From Catonia carolina (lineage: Eukaryota > Arthropoda > Insecta > Hemiptera > Achilidae), in assembly GCA_035578175.1 (NCBI GenBank), contig JAQMRL010000006.1, forward strand, positions 34,465,893 to 34,529,892: a DNA stretch of 64,000 nucleotides, read 5' to 3'. A program made the translations under genes and the position numbers. Shown here in pieces: positions 45,873 to 57,178 of this stretch. Positions within the stretch are counted from its first letter, which is position 1; the number at the start of each line of letters is the position of its first letter. Under the pieces are notes generated by a model that saw nothing but the letters and a program-made list of their open reading frames with translations, was not told the DNA's origin and did no database searches.

Positions 45873-47365
45873 TTAATGCTCTACATAATCACCATACGAG
45901 TTACATAATACGAGTTAAGACATTTGTCATAGCGATTCACCAGTTTCAGTATACCCTCGTTATATTCTTCTGCTGCCCATAACAGACAGGTGGAGTGTCA
46001 AATTATTTACACTCAATCTGTTAGTTGCAAGGCTAAAATAAATAGTTCTGTTTCTTGTAACATTGTCAGCCAATTAAATGACTGAATCATTTAAGAACAG
46101 AAGAGGTAGAGGTGTAAAAGACACTAATCAGAGTTATCTCCTCTGAAAGTAATGAATTTTATTATACAGCTAGACCCTGTGGTGAATGAAGTGAAGGTAT
46201 CATTTGCAGAGTGGAAAATATGTGCTTTTCAGAGGGCCCGGCATCCTGATAAGTGTACTTTTCCATTCAGTGAGGAAGGCAATGGTAAACCACCTCACTT
46301 CTCGTTTTACTTAGTAAAACCTCTACAGGTTCAAACCAGCCTTTCGGCTGATGACCTAAACAACAACAACATATTCTTCTGCCGCCTGTTCATTTAGCCA
46401 CTGATTCACAGCGTGTTTAAGTTCATCGTCACCTGCAAATAGCTTACCACCCAAAAATTCTTTCAATTTGCCAAACAAATGATAATCTGAAGGCGGTAAT
46501 TCTGGAATGTACAGTAGGCGACTGAAAATTTTCCATCAAAATCTTCTCAGTAAATCGAGCGTCTTACCTGTTACATGTGGACATGAATTATCGTGCAAGA
46601 GTACGATGACGTCGGCAAGCCGTCCACGGCGTCGATTTTAAATGGCACGTCGTAACTTGCGTAGAGTTTCGCAGTAATATTCAGTATTTAAATTTGTTCA
46701 GCGTGGCGTAAAGTCAATTAACAGTACGCCGAATCGATCCCAAAAGACCGTGGCCATCAACTTCCTTCTAAACAGCAGTGGGTTGATCTTCATTGGTTTC
46801 GTTGGTGACTGAGGATGACGCCATTCACATGACTGCTATTTTATTTCTGGCATGTAAAAAAAAACCCACGTTTCATCGCCGGTAACTATTGAATTAAGGA
46901 ATTCATCACCATTTTCTCTGTAGTAAATCAGAAATTCTAACGCAGATCCATTCGGATTTGTTTGTGACGTTCTAATAACTAGTTCGGCACCAAGCGAGCA
47001 CAACCTTTCTGAAGCCTAAATGGTCACGCACAATGCGACCAAAACAGCTCTTGAACCATCAAAGAAATAAGGGCCAATTCAAATATTGTCACGCGACGAT
47101 TCTTTTTGATTTCTTCATCTACCTTTTTCAACAAGTCTTCGTCCATTATTAAGGGCCTCCCCGAACGTTCTTCATTAAGCACATTACTTCTCGTATTTTT
47201 AAACCTTTCACACCATTTTCGAACGTTTCTTTCATTCCTTACACTGTCACCGAACACAGTAACCAACTGGTTATGAATTTTGACCGGTTTAACATTTTGA
47301 TGGTTTAAAAAACGTATCACTCCACGTATTTCACAATCGGCGGCAACAACAATTATATGATTCAT
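45873..47365 (-). pseudogene. mariner transposase, full-length but inactivated
   Basis: Starts at ATG 47365. The N-terminal helix-turn-helix part is intact: IRGVIRFLNHQNVKPVKIH, RNVRKWCERFKNTRSNV and NEERSGRPLI. Catalytic positions are recognisable: TGDETW (about 46895), LLHDNSCPHVTGKTL (about 46590) and PPSDYHLFG (about 46475), the D,D34D arrangement of mariners. It ends YGDYVEH at 45873. Several stops and frameshifts in the middle, plus the family B insertion, abolish function. Coding length without the insert is about 361 codons against about 345 for the family. Confidence 0.85.
45974..46370 (+). mobile_element. Family B SINE-like retroposon inside mariner transposase
   Basis: Identical 12-bp flanks ATATTCTTCTGC (45962-45973 and 46371-46382) define the ends. 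It starts TGCCCATAACAGACAGG and ends CTAAACAACAACAAC. Mariner coding sequence continues directly on both sides. Confidence 0.92.
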
Positions 47366-47639
47366 TTCAAAACGTAATAACACCAAACGTAAATAAATAT
47401 ACAACATCGCGACAACTGACAAACAACAATGCAGTGTGTATATTTCGAGACTGGCCTTCCACTACACAGGTTAGCCAACCTCAAGGCGAGGAATTTCCCA
47501 ACGGTCTTTATTTTAGAGATGACCCTCGCAATTTAAAACAGAGGCTTTCTCTCTATAAGTATCTTTTAAAGGCAATTTGATCACATCCTTGTCAAATACA
47601 TGGTTTCAATGATAACAGTAATTTGTCTCGTATACAAGC

Positions 47640-47990
47640 TACTCAAAAACAGGCAACGAAAACATACAGGAAGTTGGGAAATTTTGCTATCTCGGCAGTA
47701 ACATAACAAAGAATGGTAGAAACACAAGTGATATCAAACCAAATATATGATGATAAGTAGGATTGCTCAAGCTAGAAAAGCCTTTAAAATGACAAACAGC
47801 ATACTGCTACAAACATTTAATAACAGATTACGAAAAATGTGTAAACGCTATGTTTGGAGTGTAGTGTTATACGAAAGTAAAACGTGGGTGATAAGAGCTG
47901 TAGAATTGAAAAGGATAGAAGCTTGAAATGAAGTGTTGTAGAAAAATGTTTAAGATTAGGTGGATGGACATAAGTAATTTAGAGGTTCCA
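47640..47990 (+). pseudogene. RTE-like LINE fragment, first copy
   Basis: Shares AATTTTGCTATCTCGGCAGT, GATTGCTCAAGCTAGAAAAG and GTAGAAAAATGTTTAAGATT with the 48375-49102 copy but is truncated at both ends and frameshifted. It stops at about 47990. Confidence 0.65.
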
Positions 47991-48105
47991 CGAATTCTTC
48001 CATTGAGGGGGTTCTTTAATCATGATGTAAAAACAAAAACTACTAAATATTCTACTTACGAAGAGATTACAGATTTTGCTATACTAAAAAAATGTGGGAC
48101 AAATA

Positions 48106-49102
48106 TCTGTTGTTGTTGTTTAGGTCACCAGCCGAAAGGCTCGTTTGAACCTCTAGAGGTTTTACTAAATAAAACTACTGAGGTAATTTACCTTGCCTTC
48201 CTCACTGAGTGGAAACATACTTGTCAGTATGTCAGGCCCTCTGAAATGCATCTACTTTCCACCCTGCAAATGACGACTTCACTTCATTCACCACAGGGTC
48301 TGGCTGTAAAATGAAATTTGTTACTCTCAGAGGAGATAACTCTGATTAGTTTCTTTTACATCTATACCTCTTCTGCCGATGATATAGTAGTATTAGCCGA
48401 GACAAAGAAAGAACTAGAGGATATCTTAAATAGAATGGATGAGATTATCAGAAAGGATTACTACATGAAAATTAATAAGAAAAAATCGAAAGTGTCGTGC
48501 AGCAGAAAGAGTAGTTTAGCAGAGATGGGAAGTTTAAAAGTAGGCAAGGAAGTTGGGGAATTTTTCTATCTAGGGAGTAAAATAACAAAGAATAGTAGAA
48601 GTACAAGTGATATCAAAAATAGAATTGCTCAAGCTAGAAAAGCCTTTGAAATGAAAAACAGCTTACTGACTACAAACATTGACATTGACTATGTTTGGAG
48701 TATAGCATTATACGGCAGTGAAATGTGGGTGATAAGGGCGGTAGAAAGGAAGAGAATAGAAGCTTTTGAATTGTGGTGTTGTAGGAAAATGTTAAAGATT
48801 AGATGGGTGGACAAAATAAGTAATATAGAGGTTCTTAGGCGAGTTAATGAAAAATAAAGTATATGGAAGCATCTTACCAAAAAAATGGGATAGGTTAGTG
48901 GGGCATATCTTGAGACATCCAGATATTAGTCTATCAATAATGGAGGATAATATTGAGGGACTGAATTGTAATGGAGACAAAGGTTAGAATATACAAATCA
49001 AATAACAAAAGATGTAGGAAGTTACAGGTATGTAGATATGAAGCGACTTGCTCAAGATAAAACAGCTTGGAGAACTGCATCAAACCAGTTGAAAGACTGA
49101 TG
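48106..49102. mobile_element. Composite insertion: inverted family B joined to RTE-like LINE
   Basis: ACAAATA flanks the whole unit (48099-48105 and 49103-49109). The left part (48108-48374) is family B on the minus strand, truncated at its 5' end. The right part is a plus-strand LINE, also 5'-truncated. They meet head to head at about 48375 with CTTCTGCC shared by both. Confidence 0.5.
48375..49102 (+). pseudogene. RTE-like LINE 3' end, frame partly open
   Basis: The frame begins at the RT catalytic box (ADDIVVLAETKKELEDIL) and stays open to 48857. It includes INKKKSKV, EFFYLGSKITKNSRSTSDI, RIAQARKAFEMKNSLLTT, ALYGSEMW, FELWCCRKMLKIRWVDKIS and NIEVLRRVNEK. After a break it continues with MKRLAQDKTAWRTASNQLKD and ends at TGA near 49100. 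These strings are typical of RTE-type reverse transcriptase C-termini. The N-terminal endonuclease and most of the RT are absent. Confidence 0.8.
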
Positions 49103-49201
49103 ACAAATAAACAAGTAACTCAATCTAAGGTATTCAGGATTATCACTAACTCCCCTTATAACGTGCGAAAACGTACGAAACCTTAACAACGACTTACGTA
49201 A

Positions 49202-49440
49202 TTTTCTACCCTTAAAACGACACCTTCATTTCATTCACCACTGGGTCTGGCTGTATAACAAAATTCATTACTCTCAGAGGAGATAACTCTGACTAGTTTC
49301 TTTTACACCGTTACCTCTTCTGTTCCTAAACGGTTCAGTCATTTAATTGACCATGTAATAAGAAACAGAACTATTTTTTTGAGCCCTAGAACTATCAGAT
49401 CGAATGTAGATAATTTAGCACTCCACCTGTCTGTTATGGA
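49202..49440 (-). mobile_element. Family B retroposon, missing its 3' end
   Basis: Covers CACCACTGGGTCTGGCTGTA, GAGGAGATAACTCTGAC and CACTCCACCTGTCTGTTATG. Unlike the others it lacks the 3' hairpin and tail, so it is probably a later deletion. Confidence 0.7.
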
Positions 49441-50527
49441 CAAAACAAATACTCTAAAAAAAATAATTTTGAAAAAATATTCGCAGATTAAGTACTTTTA
49501 TATTTTGAATATCGTTTTAATAATAAACAATAATACCACAGAATATTGTTCCCGTGAATATATTAATAATTTAGTATCACATTTGTATGCCTATTTGAAA
49601 TTACTATGTACCACAATACACCAAAAGTCCAATTTTGATTAGGCTTTCAAAAACTAGGACTTGCAAATCGTCCTACAAATAGTTATTCAGCAAGAACCAC
49701 ATCAAATACAGGGACGTGTATTCAAATACCACTCAAACCTTTTGGTTTATATGCAAATATATATTCACACTGAATATGTAGATTTAGTTTATTGCTGGTA
49801 CTATTATTATTATTATTATTATTATCACTACTACTGTTACACTGCAAACAGTGTTGTACTACTATATATATTAAACAATACCGGATAATGTGGATGAGTG
49901 TTCCGTATCCGGTCCAGTTGTTTCATCAAGAGCCATGCAAAATTCAATAGAAATTTCTTTACAATAACAATCCTAACGTACACACACATTAACAAAACCT
50001 TTATTTATTTATTAATTAACCGTGTTTATGAAATTTAAATGAGTCTTTTTTGTTAAAATTAACCGAAATTTGAATTTGATATTTCTCAATCGAATCAGAT
50101 TAAGTATTTACTATCGGTTTCATAATTATAGACACCAGAATTTGAACCCTTGCATCTCCAGAACTATGAGTCAGATTTTAACATACTTTAAATCAAAATT
50201 TAGCTCTTTTTATTCTACGTTGAACTATAATAAACCTATAGGTACCTTTATTGTTGTTTAAAAATAGCCATATCGAGGTTGAAAGACAAAAGACCCGGTT
50301 TTTTTTGCTACTGCAACAAATTTCATGCGTTTAGTGGCGTGTAACTCGATAAGTATTCGACCTAAATGTTTGAAATGTTAATACAACATAGACAACAAAA
50401 TTTTAAGGCTTGTACGAAATTTCAAATTGGTACGTTGTTTAAATTTTGATTTATTAACAATATTCTGAACCCTTGCTATCTCGGTAACCGCTCGATTGTT
50501 CGGCACAGGCAAACTATCGTTTTATTC
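49441..50527. other. AT-rich intergenic DNA with a short (TTA)n tract
   Basis: TTA repeats at about 49800-49828. The 75-codon frame there is a Tyr run from the repeat. Nothing else seen. Confidence 0.4.
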
Positions 50528-50868
50528 TGCGTAAAAAACTTAGTACAAATATATTAATAACATGAAATATTGATTGGCCAATGTTGTGGTAGAATTTCTA
50601 AAATTTTGAAAAATAGACTTGGTAATACGGGGGTTGACGCTACTATCCATGTTGCCTAAATCAGACCGTCTACCTGAATTGACAATGCACCTGTCAATTC
50701 AGGCAGACAGTGCGACAGGATGTCACGGACACAAACTGGCAACATGGATAGTAGCGCCCCCCCCCGTATTACCCAGTCTATTTTTCCAAAATTTTACAAA
50801 TTCTATCACAATATTGGCCAATCACTATTTCATGTTATTAACATATTTGTACAAAGTTTTTTTTGTAG
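50528..50868. repeat. 341-bp foldback (long inverted repeat)
   Basis: The left arm 50528-50684 and right arm 50692-50868 are near-complementary over their whole length around a 7-nt loop (ATGCACC). The apical stem is CCTGAATTGACA/TGTCAATTCAGG. Mid-arm sequences GCTACTATCCATGTTGCC and GGCAACATGGATAGTAGC and outer GATTGGCCAAT repeats all pair. There is a small asymmetric bulge below the apex. No target duplication was found. Confidence 0.85.
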
Positions 50869-51338
50869 TAAGTTGACGGCTTACTCTGTTGGGTCGGCGA
50901 GCGGACGCATCATCTTCTTTCTTGCGGGGTTGTCGATGAGTCTTTGTAGGAGTCCGGTAGCCGTGTGCCCATCGTGGACGTCTTGTCTGCTGTCAGATCG
51001 GAATTGAATTTTCCTGGCTCAGTGGAGCACTCTTTATATAGTCGCCGAGAGCACTGTGGTAGGGGTGGTTATTAATACTGACCTTGGCGACAAAGGCCTC
51101 TGTCGGCACGCCACCACAGACCTACCGTCCTTTTCAGAACTATTGCCGGTTCCCTCTGTCGCTACAACGGACGCTTTGTAGCCGGCAGCACAGTACCTAA
51201 TCAAAGGGAACGACGGTGACATTACGTTCAAGTTCAACTTCGTACTTAGTTTACTTAGTGCTTACTTACTTAGTACTTCGTACTTAGTGTCAACTTCGTA
51301 TATTATTCTGTTCTTAAGATATTTATGAAATTTAATTC
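50869..51338. other. GC-rich unclassified segment with TATA-like motif
   Basis: Clearly less AT-rich than neighbours (50885-51230). It holds TTTATATA at about 51033. A string of CTTAGT-type repeats follows at 51240-51300. No open frame is convincing. It may be a solo LTR, part of a piggyBac-type element (a right end lies at 51339) or an unknown repeat. Confidence 0.35.
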
Positions 51339-51355
51339 GCCCTATAAAGGGTTAA
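51339..51355. mobile_element. Solo piggyBac-type right end with TTAA
   Basis: GCCCTATAAAGGG followed by TTAA, identical to the right end of the MITE at 889-1437. No left end was found upstream in the window. Confidence 0.5.
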
Positions 51356-52338
51356 CAAATCCATATCGTCCGTTATCTGGATAATCTAGAATGAAATAAA
51401 AGACTTCTAAATATAGAGTAAATATACTATACCTCATTAATGTTGAAATAGTTTACAAAGTTTCTTTTTCACATTGTAAAGGAATCTATATATATATATA
51501 TATATATATTATACCGCTTGTCATCATGTAACCCTTTATATACAGTATCATCATAAATCATCTGGAAGATGATAGCTAAATGTCGACCACTGTAAAACAA
51601 TTTGGAGAAGTAAATTAGACTCAAACAATGATACGGATGTGTTATGTGTATGTGTGCATATATAACTGTTAGTGTGTAAGTATTCTCTTTTTTTAATGAA
51701 GATTAATTTCTTTTCTTTTTATTGTAACTTATTTTTAAATCCTTTTTACCATGTTCATCAATGATTATTTTCTTCTTTATTTTTTATTCTTTTATAAAAT
51801 GAATGCATACTATATAAATTTATTTTATTCTATTTGAAATTTAAACATTTATTATTTTAATTTTTGTTTAGGATATACATACATGTTTTTATTTTGAACT
51901 ATACTTTCTTTTATTTGAACATATCACGTCCGATGTAATTCTATTTGATATGCTTGCTTTTATATTATATATAGTTTATTTAATTTTTACTGACAACTTT
52001 CGTTCTTCACTCCTTACTTGACAATATAATTAAATTATCATAACCAAAAATCATTTATCATAGTTGGCTTTAAAATTTTCATTAATCTATTTTCATCTAT
52101 TCATTCAATTATAATATAATAGGCTAAACTTGTGTTGTATTATAAATATTAAATTATATTATACATACAATGAACATTTAATATAATAAAAGAGGTTTGA
52201 ATTAATTTACACATGATTTAATGTAGTAAATCAACTGTTGATATAATGTATACTGAAGCTGATGTTAAACTCGTAGTTTCAAACGTAGTATAATTTGATA
52301 ATTTATAAATTTTGACTTTCAAATTGCCATTAATATAA
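51356..52338. other. AT-rich intergenic DNA with a short (TA)n run
   Basis: TA run at about 51488-51510. Nothing else recognised. Confidence 0.4.
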
Positions 52339-54016
52339 CAAAAATCTAGTGTGAAACGCTCACACGACTTTCTCTTGCCAATGCAAATAATCTATATAAA
52401 TAAAATTGTGATTTTGTCTGTACAATTTTTCAAAATGCCCCAAATTTTGTTTCTACGCCAGATGTACCTCGTAAACACCGAAAATAAGTTCAGCTGAATT
52501 TTTGTCTGTTTATTTGTTTATCTGTTTGTCTGTTTGTATGTTACGGCATCACGCAAGAATCGCAGAACCAAATTCAATAAATTTCGGTATCTAGGTTCTG
52601 GACATAATCGAAATGAAAATAGGCAATAAATATTTTTAATATCACAAAGGGATGGAGAGATCAGAGGGAGGGGTAAACAAAAAACTACGAATAGCTCTGT
52701 AAAAAATCAATGTGTCAAAAAATGTTATATAATCGAATTAAAATTTAAATGTAATTAAAATTTATTTATTTAATTGAAATTTAAAGACGAATAAGTTTGA
52801 TTATGTAAAGTTTTAATTTTCATGCATAATAACGGAGGTATTACCAATTAAAAAAAATAAACCAATATTTTTATAAGAATATTAACATACAAAATAAACA
52901 GAACAAGAAATATAGGCCTACGCGTCGGTAAAACCTGTAATCATTCAGTCAGTTACCTACCTATCCATTCCACCAGTACTCTTGTACACCTTTTCTCGGT
53001 CACATTGTTAAAAATGAATCAGTCGTTTTAATAGTAGTCACCATCGTGGTGTTCCTATTGTGATTCACCTTTCATTTATTATGAAAATAATAAAGCGCAG
53101 CTCATCTTAATTTTAAAAAAACCCCAAGATCTCGCTTTTATTTTACGTTCAACAATTTTTTCCATAAAAATATTAATGCTAACGTTAAAAGGAGGTAAAT
53201 AACATGAATGGTAGTTAAAGATTATCAGACCTGACAGGGATCGAACTCGGTATCTCAACCGACAGTCCACAGCACCAAGGAAACCGTTCGGAGAACGGGT
53301 ACTTTAGCTAGTAAACAATATAACTAAACATTAGTAATAAAACATTAGAAATAAACGATAAACTAACCTTAAAAAACCTAGGCTAACCTAATTACGAGTG
53401 AATGATGCAAAAAGTAAACCAACCTTAGCTTAATAAACCAACCTGTTTGGCTTAATAATACGAAAATTACTCTCTGACACTTAAAAAGGCTCTATAGAGA
53501 AAAAGCTTAAATAGAAGTTTTAGATCTTTTAATTTCCTATAAATTTTATTATATACGTTTGTGCCGTAAAAAAAATCTTAAAAATTCATTTTTTCACAGA
53601 TTTTCATGAAAAAAATTACAGAAAATCACTAATTGCCGCTAAATTAGGCGTTATACAAAAAAATATTAGTAAATAAAAGTTGTAGGTATTTAAAAATGTT
53701 CTAGAACTTTGATTAAATACACTTTTGCTCTAAAATGCATATTACGGCTACAACCTTAAAAAAACTTTTTTATACGAGAGTACAGCCTCTCCAAGAATTT
53801 CAGCAGACATGGCACTTACTCTATCATGCAGAGGATAAAAAATGTAGTAAATAAGGCGAGTTTTTAAAAAATATCGTACAATCGTTTTTGAGAAAATTGC
53901 AAAAAATGAAAAATTACACGAATAAACAACTACTTTCGGTTGACCGATTTTGATGAAAATGTTCAAATTCTAGTAGTATCTGACTAAAGCTTAAAGTTTC
54001 AATTTCGAACGATGTT
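52339..54016 (-). mobile_element. Family A repeat, copy 5, interrupted by a Helitron
   Basis: The complement of the family A 3' end starts at 52339 (AAAATCTAGTGTGAAACGC, ACTTTCTCTTGCC). It is interrupted at 52391-53310 and continues with AAACATTAGTAATAAAACATT to CGTTCTTGAGATA (about 54016). There a deleted mariner begins and the family A 5' third is absent. Confidence 0.75.
52391..53310 (+). mobile_element. Non-autonomous Helitron with exact boundaries
   Basis: The 5' end TCTATATAAATAAAATTG follows A (52390). The 3' end is CTAG (53307-53310) before T. A GC-rich hairpin CCGTTC-GGA-GAACGG (53283-53297) lies 9 nt upstream of CTAG. These are the standard Helitron hallmarks, and the flanking family A sequence reads continuously across the element. 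A tRNA-like B-box (complement GAGTTCGATCCCTG, about 53230) is present near the 3' end. No Rep/helicase coding is present. Confidence 0.85.
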
Positions 54017-54930
54017 TCGTTCTTGAGATAAGAGGGGGTACCCAAATGAAACCGGAATTTTTTTTCAAAAGCTATTTATTTTCAATTTATTTACAAAACA
54101 ATCTTATTCTCTTCAAAATACTCTCCATTACAACTAATACATTTATCCCACCGGTGCTTCCACTGTTCGAAACATTTTTTGTAGTCATCTTTAGAAATGA
54201 CTGACAACTCGTCCCTTGTTTTTTTTTTTGACCACTTCAATGTTGGCAAATTGGTGTCCTTTAATGTCCCTTTTCATGCGTGGAAATAAGAAAAAGTCGC
54301 ACTGAGCCAGGTCAGGCGAGTAAGGTGCGTGGAGCAGCGGGAATCATGCTATTTTTAGTCAAAAAATCTTTCATAGAGATTGCTATGTGTGTAGGTGCAT
54401 TGTGTTGGTGGAAGAACCAGTCTCCGTCTGCCACAAATCGGATCTTTTTTGACGAACACTGTTGCGCAATCTTCTTAAAACTTCCTAATTGTCAGCCGAC
54501 GGTCTGAGAGCACACGCTCTCGAATTTTTTAAACATTTTCGTCGATTCGGGCAGTTGATGGAAGTCTAGAACGAGGTTTGTCATCAATTGACATGTCGCC
54601 ATTTTTAAACCGAGAAAACCACTCGTATACTTGAGATTTTGCCATAGCGTCATCTTTGTAAGCTGTTTTCAACATTAAAACAGTTTCAGCAGCACTTTTA
54701 CCTAGTAAAAAACAAAATTTCACAGCTACACGTTGTTCACTTAAACTTTCCATCATAAAAAACGAAACAAGAACAAAATAGCGCTAGCAAAAACAATCAC
54801 TCCAGATTAATATTAAACTCGCAATAAGTTGCAACCACTGCACTGAACTCACAATGAGTTGCGCTATACACGTCTGTGCGGCAGAAATGCGTACTACAGA
54901 AGCAAATTTAGGAAACCTATTATACTGATA
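54017..54930 (-). mobile_element. mariner with large internal deletion
   Basis: The left end GGGGGTACCCAAATGAAACC, followed by GGAATTTT, lies after a TA in family A. The right end could not be fixed. The element retains the transposase start and the C-terminal third but not the middle, giving about 0.9 kb instead of about 1.3 kb. Confidence 0.6.
54060..54756 (-). pseudogene. mariner transposase, internally deleted
   Basis: The N-terminal 75 codons (54529-54756) are intact: EQRVAVKFCFLLGKSAAETV, SQVYEWFSRFKNG and IDDKPRSRLPSTARIDENV, the helix-turn-helix domain of one mariner branch. After a stop the sequence jumps to FFHQHNAPTHIA (about 54405), where the usual His-Asp-Asn-Ala-Pro has lost its Asp. 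Then come a CDFFLFP-like string (about 54300) and DYKKCFEQWKHRWDKCI and NGEYFEENK near the end (about 54110-54180). The first catalytic Asp region is deleted. Confidence 0.75.
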
Positions 54931-55984
54931 CATAGTTATACTTTTCAAACCAAGTCGCCTAAAGTAGGCAATATTGAATTATTGTTGTACTTATTTCACT
55001 TAGTTAAACCTCAAGGGATTCAAACAAACATTTGGTCGTTGACCCAAATAAAACAATCCTTACTGCTGTGATATTGACTTGAAATAATTATTTAATTTAA
55101 AGGTTTTTTTATTAATCATTGTAGAAAAATAGTTTGAAATATTTACATAAAACATAGAAATATTAGGGCTAAATAATCATTAGTTATTGTATTTGTTGCA
55201 TAAAAAGTTTTTAAAAATTGTTGGTTATTGAAGATGATAATCATGCAAAAGAGATTTAAACTATTATTAAGAAAAATACTAAATAATTATTACTTGCACA
55301 AATATTAATTTCATATTAAAATTTAAGCTACTGGGTTTATGTGTAAATGCAATAGGCGTAGTAAAAAACACACACAGAACTGTAATTATTTACAGTTTTG
55401 AATATTAAAAATAAATAATACAAAGATTTCATATTTTAACGATCAATGATATCTGTTATTAAAACCCAATTCAGTTATTTTCTAAAGAATTAAAGGTTTA
55501 TATTTATTTATGTATATTTTCTTTCCTTGTTTTTTTTAAAAAAAGTCCCTCTAATTTCCCTTTTCTTAAAAAAATTATAAGATAAATAATACATATTTTT
55601 ATTAGACATTTATATACATACGTAGAAATAGAATCGGAATGTGCCAAAGGCGTTTTAATTTTTTAGAAATTCTAGATGTAATTTTAATACCACTCCTTAG
55701 TTACATTTAGGTGTTCCATTTAATTATTTCGAAATTTTATTCTCCTTGAATTACACAATACTATTGATATTTAAATAATTGCAAAAATACGGTTGATTAA
55801 ATATCATCTAATTGGATTTGGAAATCTATAAAAATTATAGTTATAAATTTAAATTTGGAAACTTTTATTTGGTATTACTACCCTGTAATTTTTCTAAGCC
55901 AACTGAATAACGAAGTTGTATCCCTAAATATTAATCATTAGTTTTAAATATTTCAAATGTTTTGTAAAGAGATAATTTCAATAT
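54931..55984. other. AT-rich intergenic DNA, nothing recognised
   Basis: No features detected. Confidence 0.35.
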
Positions 55985-56200
55985 ACCGGGTGATTCTAAA
56001 TTGCATGGCAATATCTAGGGAGATGATTCTTTAGCTAAAAATAAGAAGAAAAAAACTAAACTAAGTCCGTAAATGCTTCGCTTTATGCCTGGCAAAACAT
56101 TTCACCATGATTCCTGGCCAAAGAGTGAAATAAATCCGTACTGAAATTCCGAAAAGGTAAATGAAAGTGTAATTTAAGTGGTTTCTTATGGTTTTAAACA
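55985..56200. repeat. Possible solo transposon end (CCGGGTG)
   Basis: TATACCGGGTGATTC resembles the CCGGGTG termini of the 16137 and 57179 elements, but no opposite end was found. Confidence 0.3.
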
Positions 56201-56640
56201 TAGTAAACTTAAAAAACTGAACTTTATAGCTTTTATTTTTTAATAAAACTACGTGAAAACATTAAAACGTAGGTTTAGAAAATATACTTTTTTTAAATTT
56301 AGCGTAAAATAACTAAGTTGAATTGCGAATAAATACAAAACGTTTTAATGAAAATTGTAGAGAATTTTATTTATAGACATTATTTATATATGTATATAAT
56401 TTTTATAGTGGTGTTTGTCATCTGTACACAAAGCAATACGAAGATTGGCCAAGTACTATGCGCTACACCAAGCCGGCCGGCTGGCGGTCGGATATAAAAC
56501 CAACTTAAACTGAAATAAAAATATAGATAATTTGAGTTCTATAGTAGTTAAAATAATGAACGTGAACTTAAAACACTCGGGACATCGTACACTATCAAAT
56601 AAACTATTATTTATCTAATTTGGTTTATTTGTACTGAAGT
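56201..56640. other. AT-rich intergenic DNA, nothing recognised
   Basis: No features detected. Confidence 0.35.
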
Positions 56641-57007
56641 TCATTCGTCATCATCATTATCTGGGTATCCTTCCAGCAGACCGGGTAGGATTTGAGTGGA
56701 CGATATGCCTCCATCTATCTCTATCTTGATATACCTTTTGTATTCTGATATCCTGTAGTGTCATTCCTTTTGTTAGGAGATCATCCCTTATTTGGTCAGT
56801 CCATCTTCTTCTGGGACGTCCAACGGGTCTCTTTCCAGATACCTCCATGTCCAAGTACTGTCTGGGGATACGTGCCTCTGGCATCCTTTGTACATGTCCA
56901 AACCATTTGAGTCTTGCGGTACGTAATCTTTCTTCCATCGTTAAGGTCACCTGCATATCTCTTCTTATATATTCATTTCTGACCTTGTCTCTTCTGGTCT
57001 TCTGCAA
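56641..57007 (-). pseudogene. LINE C-terminal fragment with open frame
   Basis: The 116-codon minus frame reads DKVRNEYIRRDMQV, RLRTARLKWFGHVQRMPE, GKRPVGRPRRRWTDQIRDDL and DRDRWRHIV, the conserved C-terminus of many non-LTR retrotransposons (WxGHV..GRPRxRW..DRxxWR). It ends in a GATAATGATGATGA tail at about 56645. The frame is intact but lacks any RT catalytic part. Confidence 0.85.
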
Positions 57008-57178
57008 GGCTGAAGTACTGAAGTTATGGTCGAAAATTCATTATTTCTATGTACCACCGTAAATTTAGACCAGCTGGACCAGATTTATTAATACACATTT
57101 TGTTCGATAGTGTGTAACATCCCGAAAATGTTAAGGTTACATACGTTATCGAAGCTTTATTAGTTCTCGATATAGGTA

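Larger units (their letters stand above)
45775..47528 (-). mobile_element. mariner element interrupted by family B
   Basis: The left end GGGGTCATCTCTAAAGTAAA and the complement of the right end GGGTCATCTCTAAAATAAAG form inverted repeats of about 25 bp. Without the family B insertion (45974-46370 and one 12-bp duplicate) the element is about 1.34 kb, the normal mariner size. The exact terminal base and TA duplication are not clear. Confidence 0.75.

Noticed and set aside
47024..47422. An active mariner transposase gene
   Set aside because: Stops, frameshifts and a SINE insertion break the frame beyond the N-terminal domain.
49661..49888. 75-codon protein with a Tyr run
   Set aside because: The run is a TTA/TAT microsatellite and the rest has no motif.
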